Shown: positions 1 to 5,748, counted from the first letter of the stretch. The stretch is DNA of 9,847 nt from Sphingomonadales bacterium (GCA_025360285.1 JANYCM010000028.1:1-9847), one strand, 5' to 3'. The notes: generated by a model from the sequence alone, not told the origin. A program made the numbers and translations.

Positions 1-83
1 GGATCGGCGGCGCGCACCGGCGCAGCCAGCGCCAGTCCGGCCAGCATGGCGGCGGTCAGCTCCAGGGAAATTCGCTGTAACAC
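1..83 (-). CDS. Exported protein of unknown function, N-terminal fragment (signal peptide only)
   Basis: Read on the minus strand from a GTG at 83, an open frame runs off the left edge of the window. It begins (M)LQRISLELTAAMLAGL and continues ALAAPVRAAD. This is a basic start, a hydrophobic alanine/leucine core and an AxA-like cleavage site, so a Sec signal peptide is likely. An in-frame ATG at 47 is the alternative start. It has GGAG about 13 bases upstream but would leave a signal peptide with no basic n-region. Only 27 codons are visible, so the mature protein and its function cannot be named. The gene is divergent from the dehydrogenase at 130, and the two share a 46-base intergenic region containing a dyad. 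The call rests on the signal-peptide pattern alone. Confidence 0.45.
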   Translation of the reverse strand, partial: MLQRISLELTAAMLAGLALAAPVRAAD

Positions 84-93
84 GCCGCCGTCT

Positions 94-110
94 TGACGCA
101 CCCCGCGTCA
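94..110. promoter_or_regulatory. Dyad TGACGC-N5-GCGTCA in a divergent intergenic region, candidate operator
   Basis: A perfect 6-base inverted repeat (94-99 and 105-110) lies midway between the divergent starts at 83 (minus) and 130 (plus). It overlaps a TTGACG hexamer at 93-98 that resembles a -35 box and is nested with a second GC-rich inverted repeat, CCCCG-N5-CGGGG (101-115). The position suits a shared operator, but no matching -10 box is clear and no regulator gene is adjacent. Confidence 0.3.
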
Positions 111-129
111 CGGGGCAACCCTTTCCGCC

Positions 130-1131
130 ATGGCTGTTCCCGTTCGCCCCCGCCCCAAGGTCATCGTCACGCGCCGGCTGCCGCAGGCGGTGGAAACCCG
201 CATGGCGGAATTGTTCGATGTCGAACTCAATCTGGATGATGTGGCGCTGACGGCGGCCGGGCTGGCGGATGCAGCGCGGCGCTGCGACGTGCTGGTTGGC
301 ACGGTGACCGACCATATCGATGCCGCGGTGTTTGCCGCGGCGGCCGAAACCGGGCGGATGAAGCTGCTGGCCAATTTTGGCGTCGGGGTGGACCATATCG
401 ATCTGCACGCGGCGCGGGGCGCCAATGTGGTCGTCACCAACACGCCCGGCGTGCTGACCGATGATACCGCCGACATGGTGATGGCGCTGATCCTCAGTGT
501 GCCGCGCCGGCTGGCGGAGGGCGAAAAGCTGGTGCGCGCCGGCGAATGGCGCGGCTGGTCCCCCACCGGCATGCTCGGCCACCGCATCACGGGAAAACGG
601 CTGGGCATCATCGGCATGGGCCGCATCGGCCAGGCCGTGGCGCTGCGGGCGCGGGGCTTTGGCCTGACGGTGCATTATCACAACCGCCACCGCCTGCCCG
701 CCGCCGTCGAAGCCGGGCTGGAGGCGACCTGGTGGGACAATCTGGATGCCATGCTGGCGCGGGTGGACATCATCACCATCAATTGCCCGCACACGCCCGA
801 CACCCATCATCTGATCGGGGCGAAGCAATTCGCCCTGATGCAGCGGCAGGCCTATATCATCAACGCGGCGCGCGGTGAGATTGTCGATGAAAACGCTCTG
901 TGCGAGGCGCTGGCCGCCGGCCGCATCGCCGGGGCAGGGCTCGATGTTTTTGAAAACGAACCGGCGATCGATCCGCGGCTGCTCGATCTGCCCGGCGTCG
1001 TGCTGGTGCCGCACATGGGCAGCGCGACATTCGAGGGGCGGCAGGCAATGGGCGAGAAAGTCATCGCCAATATCCGGGTCTGGGCGGATGGGCATAAACC
1101 GCCGGATCGGGTGCTTGAAGGCTGGGTGTAG
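130..1131 (+). CDS. D-isomer-specific 2-hydroxyacid dehydrogenase, glyoxylate/hydroxypyruvate reductase type
   Basis: Cytosolic NAD(P)H-dependent reductase of 333 residues, the usual length for the family, which interconverts 2-oxoacids such as glyoxylate or hydroxypyruvate and D-2-hydroxyacids. The N-terminal substrate domain carries LANFGVGVDHIDL (about 79-91). The Rossmann fold shows G-M-G-R-I-G (Gly162, Gly164, Gly167). The catalytic triad is intact: Arg248 in NAARGEIVDE, Glu277 in DVFENEP and His295 in VPHMGSAT. The segment after the second beta strand reads YHNRHR, with no acidic residue to hold the ribose of NAD, so NADP(H) preference is likely (inference). The ATG at 130 has only a poor ribosome site (GGGG about 14 bases upstream), and no better start is apparent. 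It stands alone, divergent from an exported-protein gene. GyaR-, GhrB- or phosphoglycerate dehydrogenase-like substrates cannot be told apart here, but at 333 residues it lacks the C-terminal ACT domain of long SerA. Confidence 0.9.
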   Translation: MAVPVRPRPKVIVTRRLPQAVETRMAELFDVELNLDDVALTAAGLADAARRCDVLVGTVTDHIDAAVFAAAAETGRMKLLANFGVGVDHIDLHAARGANVVVTNTPGVLTDDTADMVMALILSVPRRLAEGEKLVRAGEWRGWSPTGMLGHRITGKRLGIIGMGRIGQAVALRARGFGLTVHYHNRHRLPAAVEAGLEATWWDNLDAMLARVDIITINCPHTPDTHHLIGAKQFALMQRQAYIINAARGEIVDENALCEALAAGRIAGAGLDVFENEPAIDPRLLDLPGVVLVPHMGSATFEGRQAMGEKVIANIRVWADGHKPPDRVLEGWV

Positions 1132-1191
1132 GACGATTCTCCGGGGCCGTACCCGAAATCTCCGCAAATCGTCCCGAAAAATCCGGCAGCT

Positions 1192-1217
1192 GTAACCCGC
1201 CGCGACCCGCCGACGAA
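1192..1217 (+). promoter_or_regulatory. Predicted ECF sigma-F-type promoter of the DUF1223 gene
   Basis: GTAACC at 1192-1197, a spacer of exactly 16 bases and CGAA at 1214-1217 match the GTAACC-N16-CGAA consensus I recall for Caulobacter crescentus sigma-F. The same arrangement occurs upstream of the sigma operon in this window (4639-4664, minus), with an unrelated spacer. Transcription would begin near 1224, leaving a leader of about 30 bases before the ATG at 1256. The leftmost part of this intergenic gap (1132-1191) contains CCCGAAA- and CGCAAA-like repeats with no clear meaning. Confidence 0.75.
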
Positions 1218-1255
1218 CTGACAGACATCCCTGCTCGCCCCGAAAGGCACCGCAA

Positions 1256-1948
1256 ATGTCCGTCTCCCGTTCGCTTGTCGCGGCCCTCGCTGCTGCCCTG
1301 ATCGCGCCTGCTGCTCAGGCCGCTGATGCCGCCCATCCCACGGTCATCGAGCTGTTCCAGTCACAGGGCTGTTCGTCCTGCCCACCGGCCAACGCCAATG
1401 TGAACGCCCTGGCGGTGCGGCCGGATGTGCTGGCTTTGTCCTTCGCCGTTACCTATTGGGACGGCCTTGGCTGGAAGGATATCTTTGCCAAACAACAGTT
1501 TACCGACCGGCAATGGGGCTATGCCAAGGCCCTGGGCAACGACCAGGTGTGGACCCCGCAGGTCATCGTCAATGGCCGCAGCACCGTCACCGGCACTAGG
1601 CGCGACGCCCTTGATGCGCTGATCGCCAAGACCGACCGCGGCAGCAGCGGCCCGGCCATCGCCATCACCGGGACCAGTGTCACGGTCAACGGCAGCACCG
1701 CCCGGCCGGCCGATATCTGGCTGGTCCGCTATGATCCCCGCAGCGTCGAAGTATCTGTAAAGGCGGGTGAAAATACCGGCAAAACGCTGCCCCACCGCAA
1801 TATCGTGCGCGAACTGATCAAGATCGGCAGCTGGTCCGGCGGCGCGGCGCATTTCAACGTGCCGGCGGCCCAACTGCCCGGCCTCGCCACCGCCGCCTTT
1901 GTCCAGGCCGGTCCCGGCGGCGCCATCCTTGCTGCCGCCCGCGGCTGA
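1256..1948 (+). CDS. DUF1223 family exported thioredoxin-like protein
   Basis: A 230-residue protein with a Sec signal peptide (residues 1 to about 22, ending AAQA). After it comes the DUF1223 hallmark VIELFQSQGCSSCPPAN, with Cys39 and Cys42 as a CxxC pair. The thioredoxin-like core continues with VTYWDGLGWKD and VWTPQVIVNG, where Pro101 sits where the cis-proline of thioredoxin folds is expected. The second half carries WLVRYDP and VKAGENTGKTL, also typical of the family. It should be periplasmic. A thiol redox or metal-handling role is plausible, but the family's biochemical function is unsettled. The start is supported by GAAAGG at 1242-1247, about 8 bases before the ATG. A perfect sigma-F-type promoter lies 39 bases upstream, so expression is probably controlled by the sigma factor at 3964-4512. 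The Met/Asp-rich gene follows 122 bases downstream. Confidence 0.9.
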   Translation: MSVSRSLVAALAAALIAPAAQAADAAHPTVIELFQSQGCSSCPPANANVNALAVRPDVLALSFAVTYWDGLGWKDIFAKQQFTDRQWGYAKALGNDQVWTPQVIVNGRSTVTGTRRDALDALIAKTDRGSSGPAIAITGTSVTVNGSTARPADIWLVRYDPRSVEVSVKAGENTGKTLPHRNIVRELIKIGSWSGGAAHFNVPAAQLPGLATAAFVQAGPGGAILAAARG

Positions 1949-2005
1949 TCTTTCGCAATCCCGCAAAGTTTCGCGCAAATCCGCCGATTCCGGTGGACCG
2001 CGTCC

Positions 2006-2022
2006 CGGCGCACACTGCGCCG
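2006..2022 (+). other. Stem-loop between the DUF1223 and Met/Asp-repeat genes
   Basis: CGGCGCA and TGCGCCG form a perfect 7-bp GC-rich stem around a CAC loop. No T-run follows, so it is not a standard intrinsic terminator. Lying in the 122-base gap between two plus-strand genes, it could be a partial attenuator or an RNA-stabilising or processing hairpin. No separate promoter for the downstream gene could be identified in the gap. Confidence 0.35.
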
Positions 2023-2070
2023 CAACTGTTCATCAACCCCCAACCCCAACCAACCTCAGGAGAAACTGAC

Positions 2071-2322
2071 ATGAACATCCTCAAGATCACCACCGCCGCG
2101 CTCGCCTTCGCCCTGATCGGCACCGCCGCCCAGGCCGCCCCGAAAAAGCCCGCCGATGCGATGGCGACCGATGCGATGAAGACTGATGCGATGGCCAGCG
2201 ATCACATGAAGGCCGATGCCATGGCCGCGCCGAAAAAGGCCGATGCCATGGCCGCGCCGAAGAAGACCAAGAAGGCCGATGCCATGGCCACCGACGCCAT
2301 GGCCGCCAAGCCCAAGAACTGA
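2071..2322 (+). CDS. Small exported Met/Asp-rich pentapeptide repeat protein (MXKDX-like)
   Basis: An 83-residue protein with a clear Sec signal peptide (about 1-22, MNILKITTAALAFALIG then TAAQAA). The mature part is almost wholly repetitive. Successive units MATDA, MKTDA, MASDH and MKADA follow an M-x-x-D-x pattern, then come two copies of ADAMAAPKK, a KTKKADA segment, MATDA and a lysine-rich end. This is the layout of the proteins annotated as pentapeptide MXKDX repeat proteins, with Thr, Ser or Ala replacing most lysines at the third position. Eight methionines, regular aspartates and one histidine would suit metal binding, but that is inference. It is predicted to be periplasmic and disordered. 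The ATG at 2071 is chosen because AGGAGA (2058-2063) sits 7 bases upstream and the signal peptide starts there. An upstream GTG at 1993 in the same frame has neither. It may be co-transcribed with the DUF1223 gene, and a strong terminator follows. Confidence 0.85.
   Translation: MNILKITTAALAFALIGTAAQAAPKKPADAMATDAMKTDAMASDHMKADAMAAPKKADAMAAPKKTKKADAMATDAMAAKPKN
2212..2265 (+). repeat. Two tandem 27-base direct repeats inside the Met/Asp-repeat gene
   Basis: Units 2212-2238 and 2239-2265 each encode ADAMAAPKK and differ at only one base (AAA versus AAG lysine codon). Shorter GATGC(C/G)ATG repeats occupy the rest of the gene from about 2152. Near-identity at the DNA level points to recent duplication, and copy number may vary between strains. 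Confidence 0.85.
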
Positions 2323-2350
2323 TTGTTGCCCCTGCCCCCCGTGGCAGCAG

Positions 2351-2384
2351 CGGGCCGGTCCTAATGGACCGGCCCGTTTTGTTT
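2351..2384 (+). terminator. Intrinsic terminator after the Met/Asp-repeat gene
   Basis: An 11-bp perfect stem (CGGGCCGGTCC at 2351-2361 with GGACCGGCCCG at 2366-2376) closes a TAAT loop and is followed by TTTTGTTT. It lies 28 bases after the stop at 2322. The T-run is on the plus strand only, so it ends plus-strand transcription and does not serve the convergent AraC gene. Confidence 0.92.
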
Positions 2385-2403
2385 GGGAATCAAAGGCTTG
2401 GTG

Positions 2404-3300
2404 TCAGGCGCTCTGCCGGTACGCCGAAGGCGTCGCGCCGATGGCGCGGCGGAAGCTCGTGGCGAACTGGTTGGGGCTGGCAAAGTCGCACTGCCGCGCC
2501 ACTTCGCTGACCGGCAGGCTGGTGCCGCGCAGCAATTGTCGGGCACGCGCCAGCCGCAGCCGGGTCAGCCAGGCGTGGGGTGGATGGCCGGTCGATTCGC
2601 GGAACGCCCGGCACAGGTGAAAGCGGCTCAGCCCGGCGACGTCGGCGAGCCGGTCGAGGCTGATATCCTCGGCAAGATGGGCGTCCATGAAGCTTTTCAG
2701 CCGTGCCAAGGTGCGCGGTGCCAGGCTGTTGCGGGCGCGCGGTGTGCCCAGTGCCAGGGTTGATCCTGCATGGACAACGCGGGTCAGTAGCGCTTCGAAC
2801 CAGCTGTCGCGCGCCAGCCGGCCATCGGGATCGCGATCCAGCGCCGGGTCGAAGATCGCCAGCAGCAGGGATGACACCAGCGGGTCGTCCCAGCCAATGT
2901 GCGGCAAAAGATCGACATGGGCCGGTTCGCGGTCAAAGGTTTCGCGTAGCGTGCGGCCAAGGCGACGCGGTGCGACATATAGATGCGAAAATGCGATCGG
3001 TCCTTCGGTGAACCAGCGAAAGGCGGTGCCGGCGGGCACCATGGTGACCGATGCCAGCGCCACATCCTGTTGCCGGGCAGCGCCTTCACCGCGGCGATGC
3101 ACTCGCTTGGGGCCTCCCAGGTGGATGGCGAAATAATGGTGATCGAGCGGCGGTTGCTGCATTTCCGCCGCCGTGCCCTGCCAGCGGCGCAGCAACCCGC
3201 CATCCAGCGCGACCAGCGGTGGCGGCGCATCCGCCAGCATCGCCCCCCATTGCTGGGGCGTCAGCGCGGCTTCGCTACGGTCAGTGACAGGTACCGGCAT
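2404..3300 (-). CDS. AraC-family transcriptional regulator
   Basis: A 298-residue cytosolic DNA-binding regulator. Residues 1 to about 190 form a sensing/dimerisation part of cupin-like character (HHYFAIHLGG, VPAGTAFRWF, LLPHIGWDDPL). Residues 196-298 form the AraC DNA-binding domain with two helix-turn-helix motifs: SLDRLADVAGLSRFHLCRAF (about 214-233) and VSEVARQCDFASPNQFATSF (about 269-288), the latter leading into the family's usual end (GATPSAYR). The ATG at 3300 is 5 bases past the TAA of the anti-sigma gene (3306-3308), with AAGG overlapping that stop as ribosome site, so it is the third gene of the sigma operon. An AraC regulator in this position suggests a second tier of control under the stress sigma factor. 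Its ligand and targets are unknown. Confidence 0.9.
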   Translation of the reverse strand: MPVPVTDRSEAALTPQQWGAMLADAPPPLVALDGGLLRRWQGTAAEMQQPPLDHHYFAIHLGGPKRVHRRGEGAARQQDVALASVTMVPAGTAFRWFTEGPIAFSHLYVAPRRLGRTLRETFDREPAHVDLLPHIGWDDPLVSSLLLAIFDPALDRDPDGRLARDSWFEALLTRVVHAGSTLALGTPRARNSLAPRTLARLKSFMDAHLAEDISLDRLADVAGLSRFHLCRAFRESTGHPPHAWLTRLRLARARQLLRGTSLPVSEVARQCDFASPNQFATSFRRAIGATPSAYRQSA

Positions 3301-3305
3301 GCACC

Positions 3306-3977
3306 TTACCAGCGCGTCAGGCGCGGCACGATCAGCCGGGCGAGCCCGCCGATGCCGGCAACGGCGCCGCCATACCAGACCGCCACATACAGTGGATCGT
3401 CATGGTTGCAGTGAAAGGCAAAGACAAAGGCACCAAAGCCCGCCGCTGCCAATCCGGCGGCCAGCGCTGTGCGCGCTGGCTGCACCGATGCGCCGCGCCG
3501 GATCAGTACGCCCAGCGCGAGCGCAAAGGGCAGTGACAGCAGCAGTACGTTGACAAGGCAGGCGACACCCTCACGCCATTCCAGCCGGGCGACCAGAGCG
3601 GCGCGGCCGACGGCCCCTGCATCGAGCAGCCAGCCCAGCGCCAGCATCGCCGGCAGAGCGACGAGGATCGCCCGCCACAACCCAGCCAGCCCCGGCCGGC
3701 TGTTGGCGGCCGGATCGAGCGACACCAAGGTCGCCGCTGCTGCCAGCACGGCGATGACCGCCAGACTGCCAGCCTTCCACCAAAAGGCCATGGTCAGCAT
3801 CGCTTCATGAACATCGCTGCGCATGCCGCGCAGCCAGACGAACAACAGGATCTCGGCAATCGCCAGCCCGGCCAGGATGGCGGCATCATGCGACCGGCGC
3901 AGCGGACGGGTGGGGCGCAGGTCATCGACAAGCGTATCGATCAGCGCGTCGCGGGGTTTCAGGTCAATCGGCGTCAT
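3306..3977 (-). CDS. DUF1109/NrsF-like integral membrane anti-sigma factor
   Basis: A 223-residue inner-membrane protein expected to bind and inhibit the ECF sigma factor encoded just upstream. The N-terminal cytosolic stretch ALIDTLVDDLRPTRPLRR (about 11-28) is the family's conserved start. Six hydrophobic segments follow (about 32-50, 64-87, 100-120, 139-159, 170-189 and 197-217), ending with the family signature FHCNHDDPLYVAVWY (188-202). There are exactly two cysteines, Cys140 and Cys190. In Caulobacter crescentus the equivalent sigma-F regulator depends on two conserved cysteines for its response to chromate and cadmium. The start at 3977 is chosen because GAAGG lies 5 bases upstream and the protein then begins at the conserved region. 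Longer in-frame starts would add unrelated residues lying inside the sigma gene. It overlaps the sigma gene by 14 bases, which indicates translational coupling. Confidence 0.88.
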   Translation of the reverse strand: MTPIDLKPRDALIDTLVDDLRPTRPLRRSHDAAILAGLAIAEILLFVWLRGMRSDVHEAMLTMAFWWKAGSLAVIAVLAAAATLVSLDPAANSRPGLAGLWRAILVALPAMLALGWLLDAGAVGRAALVARLEWREGVACLVNVLLLSLPFALALGVLIRRGASVQPARTALAAGLAAAGFGAFVFAFHCNHDDPLYVAVWYGGAVAGIGGLARLIVPRLTRW

Positions 3978-4512
3978 TCTGGCCTTCGACAATATTGGCG
4001 AGCCGGGCAAGGCCGCGGTGAATATTGACCTTGACCAGGGATGCGGACTGGCCGGTACGGGCGGCGGCATCCTCAATGCTCAATCCTTCGAGCTTGACGA
4101 GGCGAATGACGTCGGATTGCGCCGGTTTCAAGGTTGCCATCAACCGCTCCAGGGCCGTGGCGCTCGTTACCGCTGCTTCGTGATCGGGTGTCGCCAGGGT
4201 TTCGGGCAGTTCGTCGGCGGCATGACGGCTGGCGCTGCGCAACTGGTCGATCCATTTGTAGCGGGCGACCCCGGCCAGCCAGGCATCGAAAGGCCGTGCC
4301 GGATCATAGGTATGGCGCTTGGCATGGATGGCGATCATCGTGTCTTGCACGGCATCCTCCACCATTGATGGCGGCAGCCGGCGGCCGAAATAGCGCAGCA
4401 GCCAAGGCCGCAATTCGGCGAGCAGCCGGCGATAGGGTGCCGCCTCGCCGCGCTGGGCGGCGGCCATCAGCGCGCCCCAGCCGTGCCGATCCTGAACCAC
4501 CGCGATGTCCAT
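3964..4512 (-). CDS. ECF RNA polymerase sigma factor (sigma-F-like)
   Basis: A 182-residue group IV sigma factor. Region 2 spans about 25-95, with VEDAVQDTMIAIHAKRHTYD (51-70, core-binding region 2.2) and FDAWLAGVARYKWIDQLR (75-92, -10 recognition). Region 4 spans about 120-172, with LKPAQSDVIRLVKLEGLSIE then DAAARTGQS and VKVNIHRGLARL (helix-turn-helix for the -35 box). Being first in an operon with a DUF1109 anti-sigma gene places it in the sigma-F-like group. The start is uncertain. A GTG at 4635 lies at or before the expected transcription start and is excluded. ATG 4581/4578 and ATG 4512 remain. I chose 4512 because it gives the usual ECF length, although no good ribosome site precedes it. 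Confidence 0.88.
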   Translation of the reverse strand: MDIAVVQDRHGWGALMAAAQRGEAAPYRRLLAELRPWLLRYFGRRLPPSMVEDAVQDTMIAIHAKRHTYDPARPFDAWLAGVARYKWIDQLRSASRHAADELPETLATPDHEAAVTSATALERLMATLKPAQSDVIRLVKLEGLSIEDAAARTGQSASLVKVNIHRGLARLANIVEGQNDAD

Positions 4513-4577
4513 CCCGAACGCCAGCCTAGCCGGCACCGCAGCGCGCGCAAGGGCCGGTGCCAAGGTCGCCAAGCGCA

Positions 4578-4601
4578 TCATTGCTGCGATTTGCCATTCA
4601 T
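4578..4601 (-). CDS. Possible 7-codon leader ORF before the sigma gene
   Basis: ATG at 4601 is preceded by AAGG four bases away, the best ribosome site in the sigma leader. It encodes MNGKSQQ and stops at TGA 4580-4578. That stop overlaps the two adjacent in-frame ATG codons of the sigma frame (4581 and 4578), an arrangement suited to re-initiation. It may equally be chance. No coding statistics are possible on seven codons. Confidence 0.2.
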   Translation of the reverse strand: MNGKSQQ

Positions 4602-4638
4602 TGCGCCTTGCCCTGCCCGATCTTGCTGCAAACACTGG

Positions 4639-4664
4639 TTCGGCAGCAGCGGGTAAAAGGTTAC
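4639..4664 (-). promoter_or_regulatory. Predicted autoregulated sigma-F-type promoter of the sigma/anti-sigma/AraC operon
   Basis: On the minus strand GTAACC (4664-4659) is followed after exactly 16 bases by CGAA (4642-4639), matching the remembered sigma-F consensus and the copy at 1192-1217. It sits 18 bases beyond the stop of the ParB-like gene (4682) and would start RNA near 4632, giving a leader of about 120 bases to the chosen ATG. This implies positive autoregulation. Confidence 0.78.
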
Positions 4665-4681
4665 AGTGGTAAAGGCCCTGG

Positions 4682-5293
4682 CTATTTCAGGCTCGACCAG
4701 CCCGGCATATGAGCCGCTGCCGGCGTATGGGCGATCGCCAGCGCCGCCTTTAGCGCCTTACTGAAATCCGCCGCGAGCAGCGCGGCATCAAGGCGGCGGC
4801 GAAAGAAATCCGCCCACAGGAATTCGGCAAAGGGTTCGGTTTCCTTGGCATAACCACCGGCCTCGCGCACCGCCCCGGCCAGGCTGCGCCACGGGTCGTC
4901 GGCCAAGGCTTTGATCCCCTTGGGGATCGCCGCAAAGGGTTGCCTCACCCCGGCTGAATCATAGGGATAGACCCATTTGCGGTGGTCCATGACGCCCCAG
5001 AATTCGGGTTTTTCCAGCGCTGACAGGTCGGCAAGATGTCCGGCCAGGATCGTGTCGTGCCCGGCATCGGCCAGCGCGCGCGCAAGGTGATGATGATCGA
5101 CGACATAGATGCGCTGCTTGGGGCCGATGACAGTCGGCACGACATGGCCATCGAGGAACTGCTGACGATCGGATTTCGACATGTTGCCCCAGGCGGCGCA
5201 CTTGGCGGCGACTTCGCGGTAGCCGACGGTCATCTGCGTCGGCCGCAGATCGGCGATCGCGACGCGCACGAAATGGCTGATTTGCTGCATCAT
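4682..5293 (-). CDS. ParB-like nuclease-fold protein (ParBc_2 type)
   Basis: A 203-residue protein resembling the putative ParB-like family Pfam calls ParBc_2, not the chromosome-partition ParB. Visible family motifs are DLRPTQMTVGYREVAAK (15-31), VVPTVIGPKQ (51-60) and YVVDHHHLARAL (63-74), the last a His-rich stretch that may form an active or metal site. The C-terminal half (EFWGVMDHRKWVYPYD and after) has no helix-turn-helix that I can see, which argues against a partition role. Its function is not established. The first ATG (5293) overlaps the MgtC-like stop in an ATGA arrangement, so the two are translationally coupled. A second ATG follows directly at 5290. It is the last gene of the minus-strand series, and the sigma promoter begins 18 bases after its stop. 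Confidence 0.75.
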   Translation of the reverse strand: MMQQISHFVRVAIADLRPTQMTVGYREVAAKCAAWGNMSKSDRQQFLDGHVVPTVIGPKQRIYVVDHHHLARALADAGHDTILAGHLADLSALEKPEFWGVMDHRKWVYPYDSAGVRQPFAAIPKGIKALADDPWRSLAGAVREAGGYAKETEPFAEFLWADFFRRRLDAALLAADFSKALKAALAIAHTPAAAHMPGWSSLK

Positions 5294-5748
5294 TGTAACA
5301 CGTCCGGATCATCGACCTTGGGATGCGGCCAGCGCTGGCGCAGGTGCTTCTCAATAGGACCACCGACGATCAGCACGAAAAATGCCAGTCCGGCTGCCAG
5401 CAGCGCCAGCGCCCAGATGCCCAGCCCGCAGGCGACGCCCAGAGCCGAGGTCAACCAGATCGTTGCCGCCGTCGTCAGGCCATGGACGCGGTCAGTTTGA
5501 GCTTCCTTGATGATCACGCCGGCGCCAAGGAAGCCAATGCCGGTCAATATGCCCTGAATGGCGCGCGTGACATCGCCCGGGCCGCCAATGTCGGCCGCCA
5601 TTGCGATGATCATCGCCGAGGCGAGGCCGACCAACCCGAGGGTGCGCACACCGGTCGGCTTGCCGTGGAGATCACGGTTGAGGCCGATAGTGCAGCCGAT
5701 GGCAGTTGCCGTCAGCAGGCGCAGCGCCAAATCCGAAGTCACCATCAT
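5290..5748 (-). CDS. MgtC/SapB family membrane protein, short form
   Basis: A 152-residue inner-membrane protein. Hydrophobic segments lie at about 6-23, 36-54, 64-81, 92-108 and 111-129. Between them are the family's conserved pieces: GLNRDLHGKPTGVRTLGLVG (22-41), QGILTGIGFLGAGVIIK (65-81) and VHGLTTAATIWLTSALGVACG (88-108). It lacks the C-terminal cytosolic domain (roughly 80 extra residues) of Salmonella MgtC, so it is the short SapB-like form. MgtC proteins are linked to magnesium limitation, acid tolerance and control of F-type ATPase. None of that is shown for short forms. The ATG at 5748 is followed by a second ATG at 5745, and no convincing ribosome site is visible for either. It begins 46 bases after the nitronate monooxygenase-like stop and overlaps the ParB-like gene by 4 bases. 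Confidence 0.88.
   Translation of the reverse strand: MMVTSDLALRLLTATAIGCTIGLNRDLHGKPTGVRTLGLVGLASAMIIAMAADIGGPGDVTRAIQGILTGIGFLGAGVIIKEAQTDRVHGLTTAATIWLTSALGVACGLGIWALALLAAGLAFFVLIVGGPIEKHLRQRWPHPKVDDPDVLQ

Noticed and set aside
78..83. GTAACA before the dehydrogenase gene as a sigma-F -35 box
   Set aside because: The last base differs and the sequence 16 bases on is CACC, so there is no -10 match. A similar GTAACA near 5293 also fails.
1361..1978. A 205-codon open frame on the minus strand
   Set aside because: Antisense to the DUF1223 gene, whose motifs, ribosome site and promoter are clear. The translation has low-complexity Gly/Ala/Asp character.
1993..2070. Longer N-terminus for the Met/Asp-repeat protein from GTG 1993
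   Set aside because: It would bury the signal peptide after 26 polar residues, and it ignores the AGGAGA site directly before ATG 2071.
3823..4368. A 181-codon plus-strand open frame across the sigma and anti-sigma genes
   Set aside because: Both antisense genes have well-defined family motifs. This frame shows none and crosses their junction.
4682..5293. Chromosome or plasmid partition ParB
   Set aside because: It lacks the helix-turn-helix and C-terminal dimer domain of partition ParB, has no ParA neighbour and no parS site, and its motifs fit the ParBc_2 family instead.
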